This document shows, one piece after another, positions 27,144-35,969 of a stretch of DNA of 64,000 bases; position 1 is the first letter of the stretch; each line of letters begins with the position of its first letter. A program made the translations under genes and the position numbers. The DNA is from JAZLJD01 sp045617725 (GTDB lineage Bacteria; Bacillota; Clostridia; Lachnospirales; Lachnospiraceae), in contig JAZLJD010000045.1 of NCBI GenBank assembly GCA_045617725.1, forward strand, positions 54,987 to 118,986, read 5' to 3'. The notes below the pieces were generated by a model. The model was given only the letters and a program-made list of their open reading frames with translations. It searched no databases and was not told the DNA's origin.

Positions 27144-28282
27144 CGCTTGAAACAAAAAGAAAACTTTTATCGATTCTTATATATTGTGTATGCTTTATAG
27201 AAGTGGTGCTGGCTGCCTGGTTTTACTGCGACAGCCTTAAGGGCATTCTTTTTCCGGTTGTCCTGACATTAATCATGATTCTTGTTATGGGCAGATACCT
27301 AAAATTTGATCTGTACAAAACAACCGTTGTGTTGGTTGCTTTTACCATGGCGGTTTGTATGCCGCTTCTTCCCGTTACATGTTGGATTTATTCGGGAATA
27401 GTTCTGCTATTATTCCTGTTTTTGGAAACGGAAGCATCCATTATTTTGGTATTTTACTTAATTTGCCTTAGCACTTATCTGGCGGGCGAAAATATTATCG
27501 TTGCAATCGTTTATTATGCCCTTTCCATGAGCGTTGTTTTTGTATTCCGAAACCTTGATTACCGATATAAATTTACAAAACCTATTATTCTGGCTATCGG
27601 ATTTCAAATTGTTGCGGAGATGGCTCTTTTATTGTATATCTCCGACACCATTGTTTTTGACGACAATACGATGCTCGCAATCATTAATCCGTTTATTTCG
27701 GTAATCCTGATGCTTTCTGCTCTAAAGCTATATAGTCTTTTGGTAATTCATAAGAACAGAGAAAGATTTATAGTCATTAATGACCAGGAATTCGAGCTTT
27801 TAAAGGAGATGAAGAAGGATTATCCGGACCTGTATTATGAAGGAATCCACTTAAACCGGTTCTGCATGCGAGTCGGCAATGTGCTTAACATAAAAGTGGA
27901 TCTGCTTCGTGCGGAATGTTATTATCATGACCTTCGGCAAATGACGAAAGACAAAACCGACGAAGAACTGCTTGTACTTTGTAAGCAGTATAAGCTCCCC
28001 GGTACACTAATGGAATTTGTCTTAAGGTATAACAGGAATTTCAAAATCGTAAGCAGGGAGGATGCCGCCTTCTATATTATTCACAAGATTGTTACCAGAT
28101 TATATGCGGAAGCGTGCAATCATACACCGGTTTCACAATATTATACGATTGTCACGGAAGAACTAAACAGTATGTTCTATGGCAAAAAATTATCCGACAG
28201 CGACCTTACCTTGGTCGAATATTTAAGTATTCTTGATATCTTTAACGAGGAGAAAAACTATTATGAACTTATGTGTAGATAA
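27140..28282 (+). CDS. Reduced PgpH-like membrane protein with degenerate HD domain
   Basis: At this position between phoH and ybeY, Firmicutes usually carry a 700-residue 7TM-HD c-di-AMP phosphodiesterase (PgpH/YqfF). This protein has only 380 residues. Six or seven hydrophobic segments (about 10-205) are followed by a soluble domain. That domain keeps an HD-like core, EGIHLNRFCMRVGN (His237) and CYYHDL (His263-Asp264), but the metal-binding pattern further on is not evident. The large extracellular 7TMR-HDED domain is absent. Whether it still cleaves c-di-AMP is doubtful; it could be a sensor. It overlaps phoH by four bases and ybeY by twenty. Confidence 0.7.
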   Translation: MTLETKRKLLSILIYCVCFIEVVLAAWFYCDSLKGILFPVVLTLIMILVMGRYLKFDLYKTTVVLVAFTMAVCMPLLPVTCWIYSGIVLLLFLFLETEASIILVFYLICLSTYLAGENIIVAIVYYALSMSVVFVFRNLDYRYKFTKPIILAIGFQIVAEMALLLYISDTIVFDDNTMLAIINPFISVILMLSALKLYSLLVIHKNRERFIVINDQEFELLKEMKKDYPDLYYEGIHLNRFCMRVGNVLNIKVDLLRAECYYHDLRQMTKDKTDEELLVLCKQYKLPGTLMEFVLRYNRNFKIVSREDAAFYIIHKIVTRLYAEACNHTPVSQYYTIVTEELNSMFYGKKLSDSDLTLVEYLSILDIFNEEKNYYELMCR

Positions 28283-28760
28283 GGAAGTAGAGAAGGAATA
28301 CGACTTTGATATAGAGAAAGAAGCCTTGAAGGTGATTGAGGAAGTACTTCGCACGGAAGGTGTTACAGAGGAAATCGAAGTCAACTTAACGCTTACGGAT
28401 AATGAGACCATTCAGGAACTAAACCGAGATTATCGAGATATTGACAAGGTTACGGATGTACTTTCTTTTCCCAATATCGACTATGAGACTCCGTCAGATT
28501 TCTCTTTGGCACATATGCATCCCGAGGACTATTATGACCCCGAGACCGGTGAAATCTACCTGGGTGACATCGTAATCAATGTATTTCGAATGGAAGAGCA
28601 GGCAGAATCATACGGCCACAGCATTCACAGAGAATTCTGCTTTTTGGTAGCTCACAGCATGCTTCATCTTTTGGGTTACGATCACATGCAGGAAGATGAA
28701 GAAAAAGAAATGTTTGCAAAGCAGGATACAGTACTCAACAATTTACAGATAACGAGATAA
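28263..28760 (+). CDS. ybeY: rRNA maturation endoribonuclease YbeY
   Basis: YbeY is a zinc-dependent RNase in 16S rRNA maturation and ribosome quality control. The three-histidine zinc site HSMLHLLGYDH is complete, and upstream motifs NRDYRDIDKVTDVLSFP and GDIVINV are typical. The start at 28263 gives 165 residues, is preceded by GAGGAG (28247-28252) and lies inside the end of the PgpH-like gene; an earlier in-frame ATG at 28233 has no such site. Confidence 0.95.
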   Translation: MNLCVDKEVEKEYDFDIEKEALKVIEEVLRTEGVTEEIEVNLTLTDNETIQELNRDYRDIDKVTDVLSFPNIDYETPSDFSLAHMHPEDYYDPETGEIYLGDIVINVFRMEEQAESYGHSIHREFCFLVAHSMLHLLGYDHMQEDEEKEMFAKQDTVLNNLQITR

Positions 28761-28763
28761 ATA

Positions 28764-30419
28764 ATGGAACAAACTCAACATAAAAAATCGAATAGTTCAA
28801 AGAATGTCCTGATACAAGGCTCCATTCTTGCAGCTGCAGGAATTATCACCAGAATCATCGGTCTTGCCAAAAAGATTCCTCTGGCACAGATTATAGGAGA
28901 TGTCGGTAACTCCTATTATTCCTGCGCCTATGAAATCTATACGATTATTCTGATGATTTCGACGTATTCCCTGCCGCTTGCCGTTTCCAAAATGGTTTCG
29001 GCGCGTATTGCTAAAGGCGAATACAAAAATGCAAGAAAAGTATTCCGTATGTCCCTGCTTTTCGCGGCAGTGGTGGGTGGAACATTTTCCGTACTCATAT
29101 TCTTTTTTGCCAAGGATTTATCGGCCTGGTTTGACGAACCTATGAGTTATCTGGCGCTCACAGTACTTGCACCTACCGTATTTATCGTTTCGATTATGGG
29201 CGTATTCAGAGGCTATTTCCAAGGCCTTGGAACTATGTTCCCTACGGCATTTTCGCAGGTATTTGAGCAGATTTTTGTTGTAACCGTAAGCTTACTTGGA
29301 TCCCTTTATTTAATGAAGTACGGCAATAAAGCCGGAACTCTTTTAGGAGATCCCAACTATACCTATGCTTACGGAGCAGGCGGTGCTGCAATAGGTCCAT
29401 TTGCAGGTGCTTTGTTTGGACTTTTGTTCCTTTTGTTCATTTATAATATTAATCGTAAGGAACTAAATCGGAGAGCCGCAAGAGACTTAAGTTATCATGA
29501 AGAAACCTATATTACCGTACTGAAAGTTGTACTTCTTACCGCATTACCTGTCCTTTTAAGCAGTGCCATTTATAACCTTACCAATCTTGCCGATCAGAAG
29601 CTTTATCACAGCATTATGATAAAGGTAGGAGAGGAAGCAACAAAGAGTCGAAACTGGGGTGCATATACAGGCAAGTACAAGGTGCTTATATCGGTTCCCA
29701 TAGCAATTGCGAACGCTATGTGCTCTACGATTACTCCAAACATCGCCGGTCTTTATTCCAAGAACAATATCACCGCGATTCGCGAAAAAATATCCGTCGC
29801 GATGCGTTATGTTACAACAATCAGCATACCTGCCTTTATCGGACTTGCTACCATGGCACGACCGATTATCGACTTATTGTTTGACAATGAGATTGATATT
29901 CCGATAAAGATGATGCGTTATTGTTCGATTGCAATAGTTTTCTATTCTATCTCCACATTAACGAACGGTATCCTGCAGGGAATCGGCAAGCTTCGAAAGC
30001 CGGTTATTCATTCCGCAATTTCCCTGTTGATTCACTGTATTTTGGTTGTATTGTTACTGTTTACAACGAATTTGAATATCTATGCGGTAGCAATCGCGGA
30101 CGCTGTTTTTGCTTTGACCATGTGTATAATGAATGCCCTAAGCATTCAGAGAGAACTTAACTATAAACAGGAAATATTAAAGACATTTATATGTCCTTTA
30201 GTAGCAGCTTCTGTTATGGGCGCGTTTATCATTCTGTTTAATGCCTTACTCGGCAAAGTACTCGGCAATTTGTTGACAGTTCTTATTGGACTTGTACTGG
30301 CTATATTGATATACTTTGTGGTTTTGATATTGATAAAGGGTATGACGAAAGAAGAACTCATTGAAATGCCATACGGAAGAAAGCTTTATATGGTATTTCA
30401 TAAAATTCATTTGTTGTAG
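28764..30419 (+). CDS. MurJ/SpoVB-type polysaccharide flippase (MOP superfamily)
   Basis: This 551-residue integral membrane protein has about fourteen hydrophobic helices. The N-terminal AAGIITRIIGLAKKIPLAQIIG and the later GVFRGYFQGLGTMFPTAFSQ place it with YtgP-type lipid II flippases and the SpoVB group. It likely moves an undecaprenyl-linked precursor across the membrane. It is spaced three bases from ybeY and twelve from the next gene. MurJ function rather than another exporter role is inferred. Confidence 0.88.
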   Translation: MEQTQHKKSNSSKNVLIQGSILAAAGIITRIIGLAKKIPLAQIIGDVGNSYYSCAYEIYTIILMISTYSLPLAVSKMVSARIAKGEYKNARKVFRMSLLFAAVVGGTFSVLIFFFAKDLSAWFDEPMSYLALTVLAPTVFIVSIMGVFRGYFQGLGTMFPTAFSQVFEQIFVVTVSLLGSLYLMKYGNKAGTLLGDPNYTYAYGAGGAAIGPFAGALFGLLFLLFIYNINRKELNRRAARDLSYHEETYITVLKVVLLTALPVLLSSAIYNLTNLADQKLYHSIMIKVGEEATKSRNWGAYTGKYKVLISVPIAIANAMCSTITPNIAGLYSKNNITAIREKISVAMRYVTTISIPAFIGLATMARPIIDLLFDNEIDIPIKMMRYCSIAIVFYSISTLTNGILQGIGKLRKPVIHSAISLLIHCILVVLLLFTTNLNIYAVAIADAVFALTMCIMNALSIQRELNYKQEILKTFICPLVAASVMGAFIILFNALLGKVLGNLLTVLIGLVLAILIYFVVLILIKGMTKEELIEMPYGRKLYMVFHKIHLL

Positions 30420-30431
30420 GAGGATTCCGAT

Positions 30432-31649
30432 ATGCGTGTATGTGTAATAGGTGCCGGTGCTTCCGGTATGATGGCAGCGATTACGGCCGCAAGAAAAGGT
30501 GCCTTCGTAACGCTTATTGAACATAACGACAGAGTGGGAAAGAAGCTGCTTGTAACCGGGAACGGAAAGTGCAATTTGTCTTCTTCCAAGTTTGACAAAA
30601 ATAAATACAATTGTCCGGAATCCGAAGTATTGGATGAAGTATTCCATAAGTTTGGTGTAAACAAAACGCTTTCATTCTTTGAGGAAATCGGTGTACTTAC
30701 AAAGGTGGGCAAAAACAACGGATACTATCCAAGGAGTGAGCAGGCATCTGTTGTCCTGGATGCACTTCGAAGAGAGATTGAAAGACAGAACATTGAGCTT
30801 TTGACAGATTATGTAATCACAAGGATTGATCAAAATAAAGATGGATTCAGTGTGGTTCATAATAACGAAGCACTCAAATTCGATCGTATTATTCTTTGCT
30901 GCGGATCAATGGCAATGCCTTCGTTAGGTGCAGACGGAAGCGGTTATAAACTTGCTACGGAACTTGGACATAAACTAAATAAACCCTTACCGGCCCTTAC
31001 TCAGTTTGTATGTAAGGAAGGTTTCTTTAAGGGGATATCCGGCGTAAGACAGAATGGATTCATTGAATTGTATGTAGGTCAGACTCTGATTGCAGATGAA
31101 ATGGGGGAAATTCAGTTTACGGATACGGGTATTTCCGGAATACCGGTATTTCAATTGAGCCGTTTTGCAGCTTATCCGCTAAGTCAGCACAGAGAATTGA
31201 TTGCAAGCATCGACTTTATGAAGGATTATTCAAGGGATGACCTTAACTTAATCATTACGAATTATCGTCATAACTTAAAAAACACGAATGTTGACGAGAT
31301 GCTTACAGCATTTATCAATAAAAAGCTTGCAGTACAGATTCGTAAGAATGCCGGACTTGAACACAATACACTTACAGAAAATTTAACGAATGAACAGATT
31401 GTTTCTTTAACGGAGAATCTTAAGGAATTTAAGCTTCACATATTAAAAACCTCAGGGTATGAGAATGCCCAGATTTGTATTGGCGGCATACGACTGGAAG
31501 AAGTGAAGAATTCATTGGAATCTTCGATTTGCCCCGGCCTCTATTTTGCAGGAGAGATTCTGGATGTAGACGGTGACTGCGGCGGATTTAATTTGCAATG
31601 GGCCTGGTCCTCGGGATATGTGGCAGGATACCATGCTGCAAAGGACTAA
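30432..31649 (+). CDS. HI0933-like FAD-dependent oxidoreductase (BaiN/RdsA family)
   Basis: The 405-residue flavoprotein begins with the FAD motif IGAGASGMMAAITAARKG and the family-specific VGKKLLVTGNGKCNLSS. The C-terminal FAD loop is FAGEILDVDGDCGGFNLQWAWSSG, with the sequence near 330-360 typical of the HI0933 group. Substrate is not known; one relative in gut clostridia acts on bile acid intermediates, but that cannot be assumed. AGGAGG precedes the ATG, and it is separated from the next flavoprotein by two bases. Confidence 0.88.
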   Translation: MRVCVIGAGASGMMAAITAARKGAFVTLIEHNDRVGKKLLVTGNGKCNLSSSKFDKNKYNCPESEVLDEVFHKFGVNKTLSFFEEIGVLTKVGKNNGYYPRSEQASVVLDALRREIERQNIELLTDYVITRIDQNKDGFSVVHNNEALKFDRIILCCGSMAMPSLGADGSGYKLATELGHKLNKPLPALTQFVCKEGFFKGISGVRQNGFIELYVGQTLIADEMGEIQFTDTGISGIPVFQLSRFAAYPLSQHRELIASIDFMKDYSRDDLNLIITNYRHNLKNTNVDEMLTAFINKKLAVQIRKNAGLEHNTLTENLTNEQIVSLTENLKEFKLHILKTSGYENAQICIGGIRLEEVKNSLESSICPGLYFAGEILDVDGDCGGFNLQWAWSSGYVAGYHAAKD

Positions 31650-31651
31650 AA

Positions 31652-33268
31652 ATGATTAGAATTAACCAGCTCAAAGTACCGATTTTTTATACGGAAGATA
31701 CGATTCGTGAAGCGGTTTGCAAAAAATTAAAAATCAATAATGCGGATATACTTTCCCTGTCTTTTGCAAGGCGTTCCATTGATGCAAGAAAGAAACCTGA
31801 CCTTATCTATGTTTTGACAGTTGATGTTAAGCTTGCAAAAGACAATGAATTTAAAGTATTAAAGCATAAGGATAATGATATTTCTTCTATGGAAGAAATC
31901 CCGTTTAAGTTTCCGCAGAATCACGGATGGAAAAAGCCCATTTACATCGTAGGAAGCGGTCCCTGCGGTTATTTTTGCGCATATTATTTATTACAATACG
32001 GCTATAATGTTGTTATAATTGAGCGCGGCGAAGCCGTAGACAAAAGAAGCGATTCCGTGGATTGTTTTTGGCACAAAGGAGACTTAAATTCTGAGTCCAA
32101 TGTGCAATTCGGAGAAGGCGGTGCAGGAACCTTTTCGGATGGTAAGCTAAACACCTTGATTAAGGACAAAGACGGGCTTATGCATCGTGTTTTAAGTGAT
32201 TATGTGAAATTCGGTGCCGCTTCGGAGATTCTATATGACAGTAAGCCGCATATCGGAACGGATGTCCTAAGGAATGTAGTTGTCAAAATGCGTAAGGAAA
32301 TAGAAGCATTGGGAGGCACTGTACGGTTTAATGCAAAACTTACGGATATCAAAACAATAGACGGACATATTACCGGAATCATACTGAATGATTCGGAATA
32401 TGTGGAATGTGAGATGCTGGTACTTGCGATTGGTCATAGTGCGAGGGATACCTTTGAAATGCTTCATCGAAATGGCATTTTCATGGAAAGCAAGAGCTTT
32501 GCGGTTGGATTCCGCGTGGAACATCCACAGGATGTGATTAATGTTTCACAATATGGACGGATTAGTCCGGATGTCTTGGATGCACTGGGGCCTGCAACTT
32601 ATAAAGTGACTCATCAGGAGGATGGTATCGGTATTTATTCTTTCTGCATGTGCCCGGGCGGATATGTTGTTAATTCCTCTTCCGAAGAAGGAATGCTTGC
32701 AATAAACGGAATGAGTTATTCAAAACGTGACGGGAAATATGCAAATTCTGCCATCATTATGACGGTTGATCGGGAAGAATTTGAAAGTGAGCATCCCTTA
32801 TCGGGGATTCTGTTCCAAAGAAATCTTGAGAAAAAGGCATTTTCACTGAGTAACGGTGCTATTCCATGCCAGTATTTTAAGGACTTTTTGAAGGATGTTC
32901 CTTCGCAGGAGGAGGCAGGTCACGAACCTGCAATACGAGGAGCTTATGCCTTTACAAATTTAAGATCCTTTTTTTCAAAGAAGGAGACGGAAGCCTTTAT
33001 TAGTGCCATGAAGCGATTCGGACAAATGATAGAAGGCTATGACGATGATTATGCCATATTGAGTGTGGTTGAATCAAGAACCAGTTCTCCGGTGCGTATT
33101 ACAAGAAATACCGAAAGCTTTATGAGCAATGTATACGGAATATATCCGGCCGGAGAAGGCGCCGGTTATGCGGGCGGAATTACGTCAGCAGCTATGGACG
33201 GCATCAAAACGGCATTACATATCGCTCAAAATATAAATAACGAAATGGACAGTAGAAATGAACAGTAG
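31652..33268 (+). CDS. FAD-dependent dehydrogenase, COG2509-like
   Basis: Residues 1-90 form an N-terminal domain typical of this family (MIRINQLKVP start). It is followed by FAD binding at IVGSGPCGYFCAYYL near 99-113 and the signature NVQFGEGGAGTFSDGKLNT. The C-terminal pattern is YPAGEGAGYAGGITSAAMDG. At 538 residues it is full length. The reaction is unknown. A longer frame begins at 31598 inside the previous gene, but ATG 31652 directly after that gene's stop gives the conserved N terminus. The end overlaps proB by 11 bases. Confidence 0.87.
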   Translation: MIRINQLKVPIFYTEDTIREAVCKKLKINNADILSLSFARRSIDARKKPDLIYVLTVDVKLAKDNEFKVLKHKDNDISSMEEIPFKFPQNHGWKKPIYIVGSGPCGYFCAYYLLQYGYNVVIIERGEAVDKRSDSVDCFWHKGDLNSESNVQFGEGGAGTFSDGKLNTLIKDKDGLMHRVLSDYVKFGAASEILYDSKPHIGTDVLRNVVVKMRKEIEALGGTVRFNAKLTDIKTIDGHITGIILNDSEYVECEMLVLAIGHSARDTFEMLHRNGIFMESKSFAVGFRVEHPQDVINVSQYGRISPDVLDALGPATYKVTHQEDGIGIYSFCMCPGGYVVNSSSEEGMLAINGMSYSKRDGKYANSAIIMTVDREEFESEHPLSGILFQRNLEKKAFSLSNGAIPCQYFKDFLKDVPSQEEAGHEPAIRGAYAFTNLRSFFSKKETEAFISAMKRFGQMIEGYDDDYAILSVVESRTSSPVRITRNTESFMSNVYGIYPAGEGAGYAGGITSAAMDGIKTALHIAQNINNEMDSRNEQ

Positions 33269-34124
33269 AGAAGTTTTAAGTCAAAAGAAACGTATCGTGG
33301 TTAAGGTTGGATCCTCCTCACTTCAGCATCCTGAAACGGGGGATCTTGACTACAAGAAACTGGAAGTATTAGTAAGAGAGCTTTGTGACTTAAGAAATGC
33401 CGGAAAGGATGTAATTTTGGTAACCTCCGGAGCAGTTGCACAAGGCAGAAAAGCAGCGGGACTTAAGGAGCGACCTACCGAGACCGCCATGAAGCAGGCT
33501 TGCGCGGCAATCGGACAGGCACGTCTTATGACTACATATCAGAAGCTGTTTTCCGAATATAACCAGGTCGTAGCCCAGCTGCTCATTACCAAAAATACAA
33601 TTGTAGATGAAACCAATCATATTAATGCAATCAATACGTTTCGCTGCCTTTTGGATCTCAATGTAATTCCCATCGTAAACGAAAACGATACCATATCTAC
33701 GTACGAAATCGTTAAGGAGATAGGAGATAATGATACCCTGTCAGCCATCGTAGCAACCTTAACAGAGGCGGATTTACTGATCCTTTTGTCCGATATTGAC
33801 GGGCTTTATACGGACGATCCCAGAGTAAATAGTGAGGCCCGATTAATTAGCCAGATTGATAAACTGGACGAAGACATTCTTAAAATGGGCAAGGGAACCA
33901 CAGGAAGCAATGCCGGAACGGGCGGCATGAATACAAAATTGATTGCAGCACAGATTGCAACGTATTCGGGTTGCGATATGGTCATTGCCAATTCAAAGGA
34001 TATGCGTATTATTCATGAAATTGTGAGCGGTGAGGAAGTAGGAACTTTATTTACGGCACATAAGAATCCCGAATTTGATTTAATAGATTTTGTGAATGAG
34101 TTGCATAGACATGAAGAAAAGTGA
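33258..34124 (+). CDS. proB: Glutamate 5-kinase (short form without PUA domain)
   Basis: This is the first step of proline synthesis: ATP-dependent phosphorylation of glutamate. The amino-acid-kinase fold is complete, with VVKVGSSSL, VTSGAVAQGRKAAGL, NENDTIST and the substrate loop GTGGMNTKLIAA. At 288 residues it lacks the C-terminal PUA domain of E. coli ProB, as in several Firmicutes. It overlaps the preceding flavoprotein and the following cyclo-ligase, which separates it from proA. Confidence 0.95.
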   Translation: MNSREVLSQKKRIVVKVGSSSLQHPETGDLDYKKLEVLVRELCDLRNAGKDVILVTSGAVAQGRKAAGLKERPTETAMKQACAAIGQARLMTTYQKLFSEYNQVVAQLLITKNTIVDETNHINAINTFRCLLDLNVIPIVNENDTISTYEIVKEIGDNDTLSAIVATLTEADLLILLSDIDGLYTDDPRVNSEARLISQIDKLDEDILKMGKGTTGSNAGTGGMNTKLIAAQIATYSGCDMVIANSKDMRIIHEIVSGEEVGTLFTAHKNPEFDLIDFVNELHRHEEK

Positions 34125-34698
34125 ACTTAGAAAAATAATCAAGAAAAAGAGAGACGCTATTCCGGCAATCATGAGGTCTGTTAAGTCCCATGTGATTGCA
34201 GGAAACCTTAAGAAACTGGAAGCTTACAAGGAATGCGATACGGTTTTGTTGTATGCTTCGATCCAGTCAGAGGTAATAACAAAGGAAATAATCGTTTATT
34301 CGTTAAATAAAGGCAAAAAAGTATATCTTCCGGTGACCGATAGAGTCAACGCTATTGACTCTACTAGTCAGGCATCTCAAATGGAGTTTTACCGCATCTA
34401 TAACGTAAATGAACTGACTCCGGGAAATTACGGGGTTCCCGAACCCTCAAGGGAGAATGAAAAGTACGTATATGATTCCAATGAGAATGCAATTATTATC
34501 GTTCCGGGTCTGGTTTTTGACAAATCCGGCAATCGTTATGGCTATGGAAAGGGATACTACGATTGTTTTTTGCAGGATAAGGAACTTTACAAGATTGGAC
34601 TGGCGTATGATTTCCAGCTACTGAATCATATAAAAGCAGAGGATCTTGATGTAAAAATGAATGTAGTTTTGACGGAGAAAACAACATGGACAATTTAG
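34111..34698 (+). CDS. 5-formyltetrahydrofolate cyclo-ligase family protein
   Basis: The enzyme converts 5-formyl-THF to methenyl-THF with ATP. The 195-residue product starts MKKSELRKIIKKKRDAI and ends with the family signature GNRYGYGKGYYDCFL. Another ATG at 34096 adds five residues; neither start has a strong ribosome site, and coupling to proB (14-base overlap) probably drives initiation. Its place between proB and proA is metabolically unrelated to proline. It connects instead to the C1-folate genes at 15-17.6 kb. Confidence 0.9.
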   Translation: MKKSELRKIIKKKRDAIPAIMRSVKSHVIAGNLKKLEAYKECDTVLLYASIQSEVITKEIIVYSLNKGKKVYLPVTDRVNAIDSTSQASQMEFYRIYNVNELTPGNYGVPEPSRENEKYVYDSNENAIIIVPGLVFDKSGNRYGYGKGYYDCFLQDKELYKIGLAYDFQLLNHIKAEDLDVKMNVVLTEKTTWTI

Positions 34699-35969
34699 AA
34701 ATCAGCAGTTACCTTAATAATCTCGGCTCTAAGGCAAGAGGGGCGGCGGAAGGCCTTAAGAAACTCGGTAAAGACGAAATAAATGAGTTACTTCGTTTCA
34801 TTGCAGCCTACCTTTTAGAACATAAGGAAATCGCAATTACGGCCAATGAAAAGGACATGCAAAAAGCAACCGAAAAAGGCTTAAGCAAGGGCTTATTGGA
34901 TCGTTTATTCATCGATGGTAAAAGAATGGAAGCCATTACAGATGGTATGGTAAAGGTCAGTGAGCTTCCTTCTCCGCTCGGACAGGTTTTAGAGACGATT
35001 GAAAGACCGAACGGACTTATTATTCAAAAGGTTTCTGAGCCTATGGGCGTTGTCGGAATGATTTACGAAGCAAGACCCAATGTTACCTGTGATGCCTTTG
35101 CTTTGTGCTTTAAGACACAAAATGCTGTCATCTTAAAGGGGGGCTCCGATGCATTCTATACAAACTGTGCATTGACTGAAATGATTCAAAATGCTATTTC
35201 CGAATACAACGTACAAAATAATACGAACGTAGACATTCATGTAATTCAGCATATTGAACATACCGAACGTGAGGTTACAAAGGAATTCATGCATTTGAAG
35301 GAATATGTGGATGTGTTGATTCCGAGAGGAGGCGCCGGACTCATTAAGAGCGTTGTCAATGAAAGCAGCATTCCTGTGATCGAAACAGGTTCAGGAAACT
35401 GTCATGTATTTGTGGACAAAAGTGCGGATTTTGAAATGGCAGTTAAGATTATTGAGAATGCCAAAACACAACGCGTCGGTGTTTGCAATGCCTGTGAATC
35501 CATTTTGGTACATGAAGCAATTTGTGATGAATTTATTCCTCTCCTGTGCAAAATGCTCGCAGAACATAATGTGGAAGTACGTTTGGAACCGAAGCTTATG
35601 GGGCTTCATAAGGATGCAATGGAAGCTACGGAGGCAGATTATGCGACCGAGTATCTCGATTACATCGTATGCGTAAAGAGCGTTAAGGATGTTGAGGAAG
35701 CTATCCGTCACATTAATAAATACAATACAGGACATTCCGAGTCCATTGTTTCGAGCGACGAACAGAATATAGAAAAATTCATGGATGAAGTAGATGCTGC
35801 CTGCGTTTATTCCAACGCATCCACACGTTTTACGGACGGATTTGAATTTGGTTTTGGCGCCGAAATAGGCATTTCAACACAAAAATTACATGCCAGAGGA
35901 CCTATGGGACTTTGGGCATTAACTACCTACAAATATAAAATTAAAGGTCAGGGTCAGGTCAGAAGCTGA
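34686..35969 (+). CDS. proA: Gamma-glutamyl phosphate reductase
   Basis: NADPH-dependent second step of proline synthesis, making glutamate semialdehyde. The 427-residue protein has the aldehyde-dehydrogenase-like fold with PMGVVGMIYEARPNVT and LKGGSDA. The catalytic cysteine is in RVGVCNACESILVH and the C-terminal signature is TGHSESIVSSD. It overlaps the cyclo-ligase by 13 bases and shares one base with miaB. Confidence 0.96.
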   Translation: MDNLEISSYLNNLGSKARGAAEGLKKLGKDEINELLRFIAAYLLEHKEIAITANEKDMQKATEKGLSKGLLDRLFIDGKRMEAITDGMVKVSELPSPLGQVLETIERPNGLIIQKVSEPMGVVGMIYEARPNVTCDAFALCFKTQNAVILKGGSDAFYTNCALTEMIQNAISEYNVQNNTNVDIHVIQHIEHTEREVTKEFMHLKEYVDVLIPRGGAGLIKSVVNESSIPVIETGSGNCHVFVDKSADFEMAVKIIENAKTQRVGVCNACESILVHEAICDEFIPLLCKMLAEHNVEVRLEPKLMGLHKDAMEATEADYATEYLDYIVCVKSVKDVEEAIRHINKYNTGHSESIVSSDEQNIEKFMDEVDAACVYSNASTRFTDGFEFGFGAEIGISTQKLHARGPMGLWALTTYKYKIKGQGQVRS

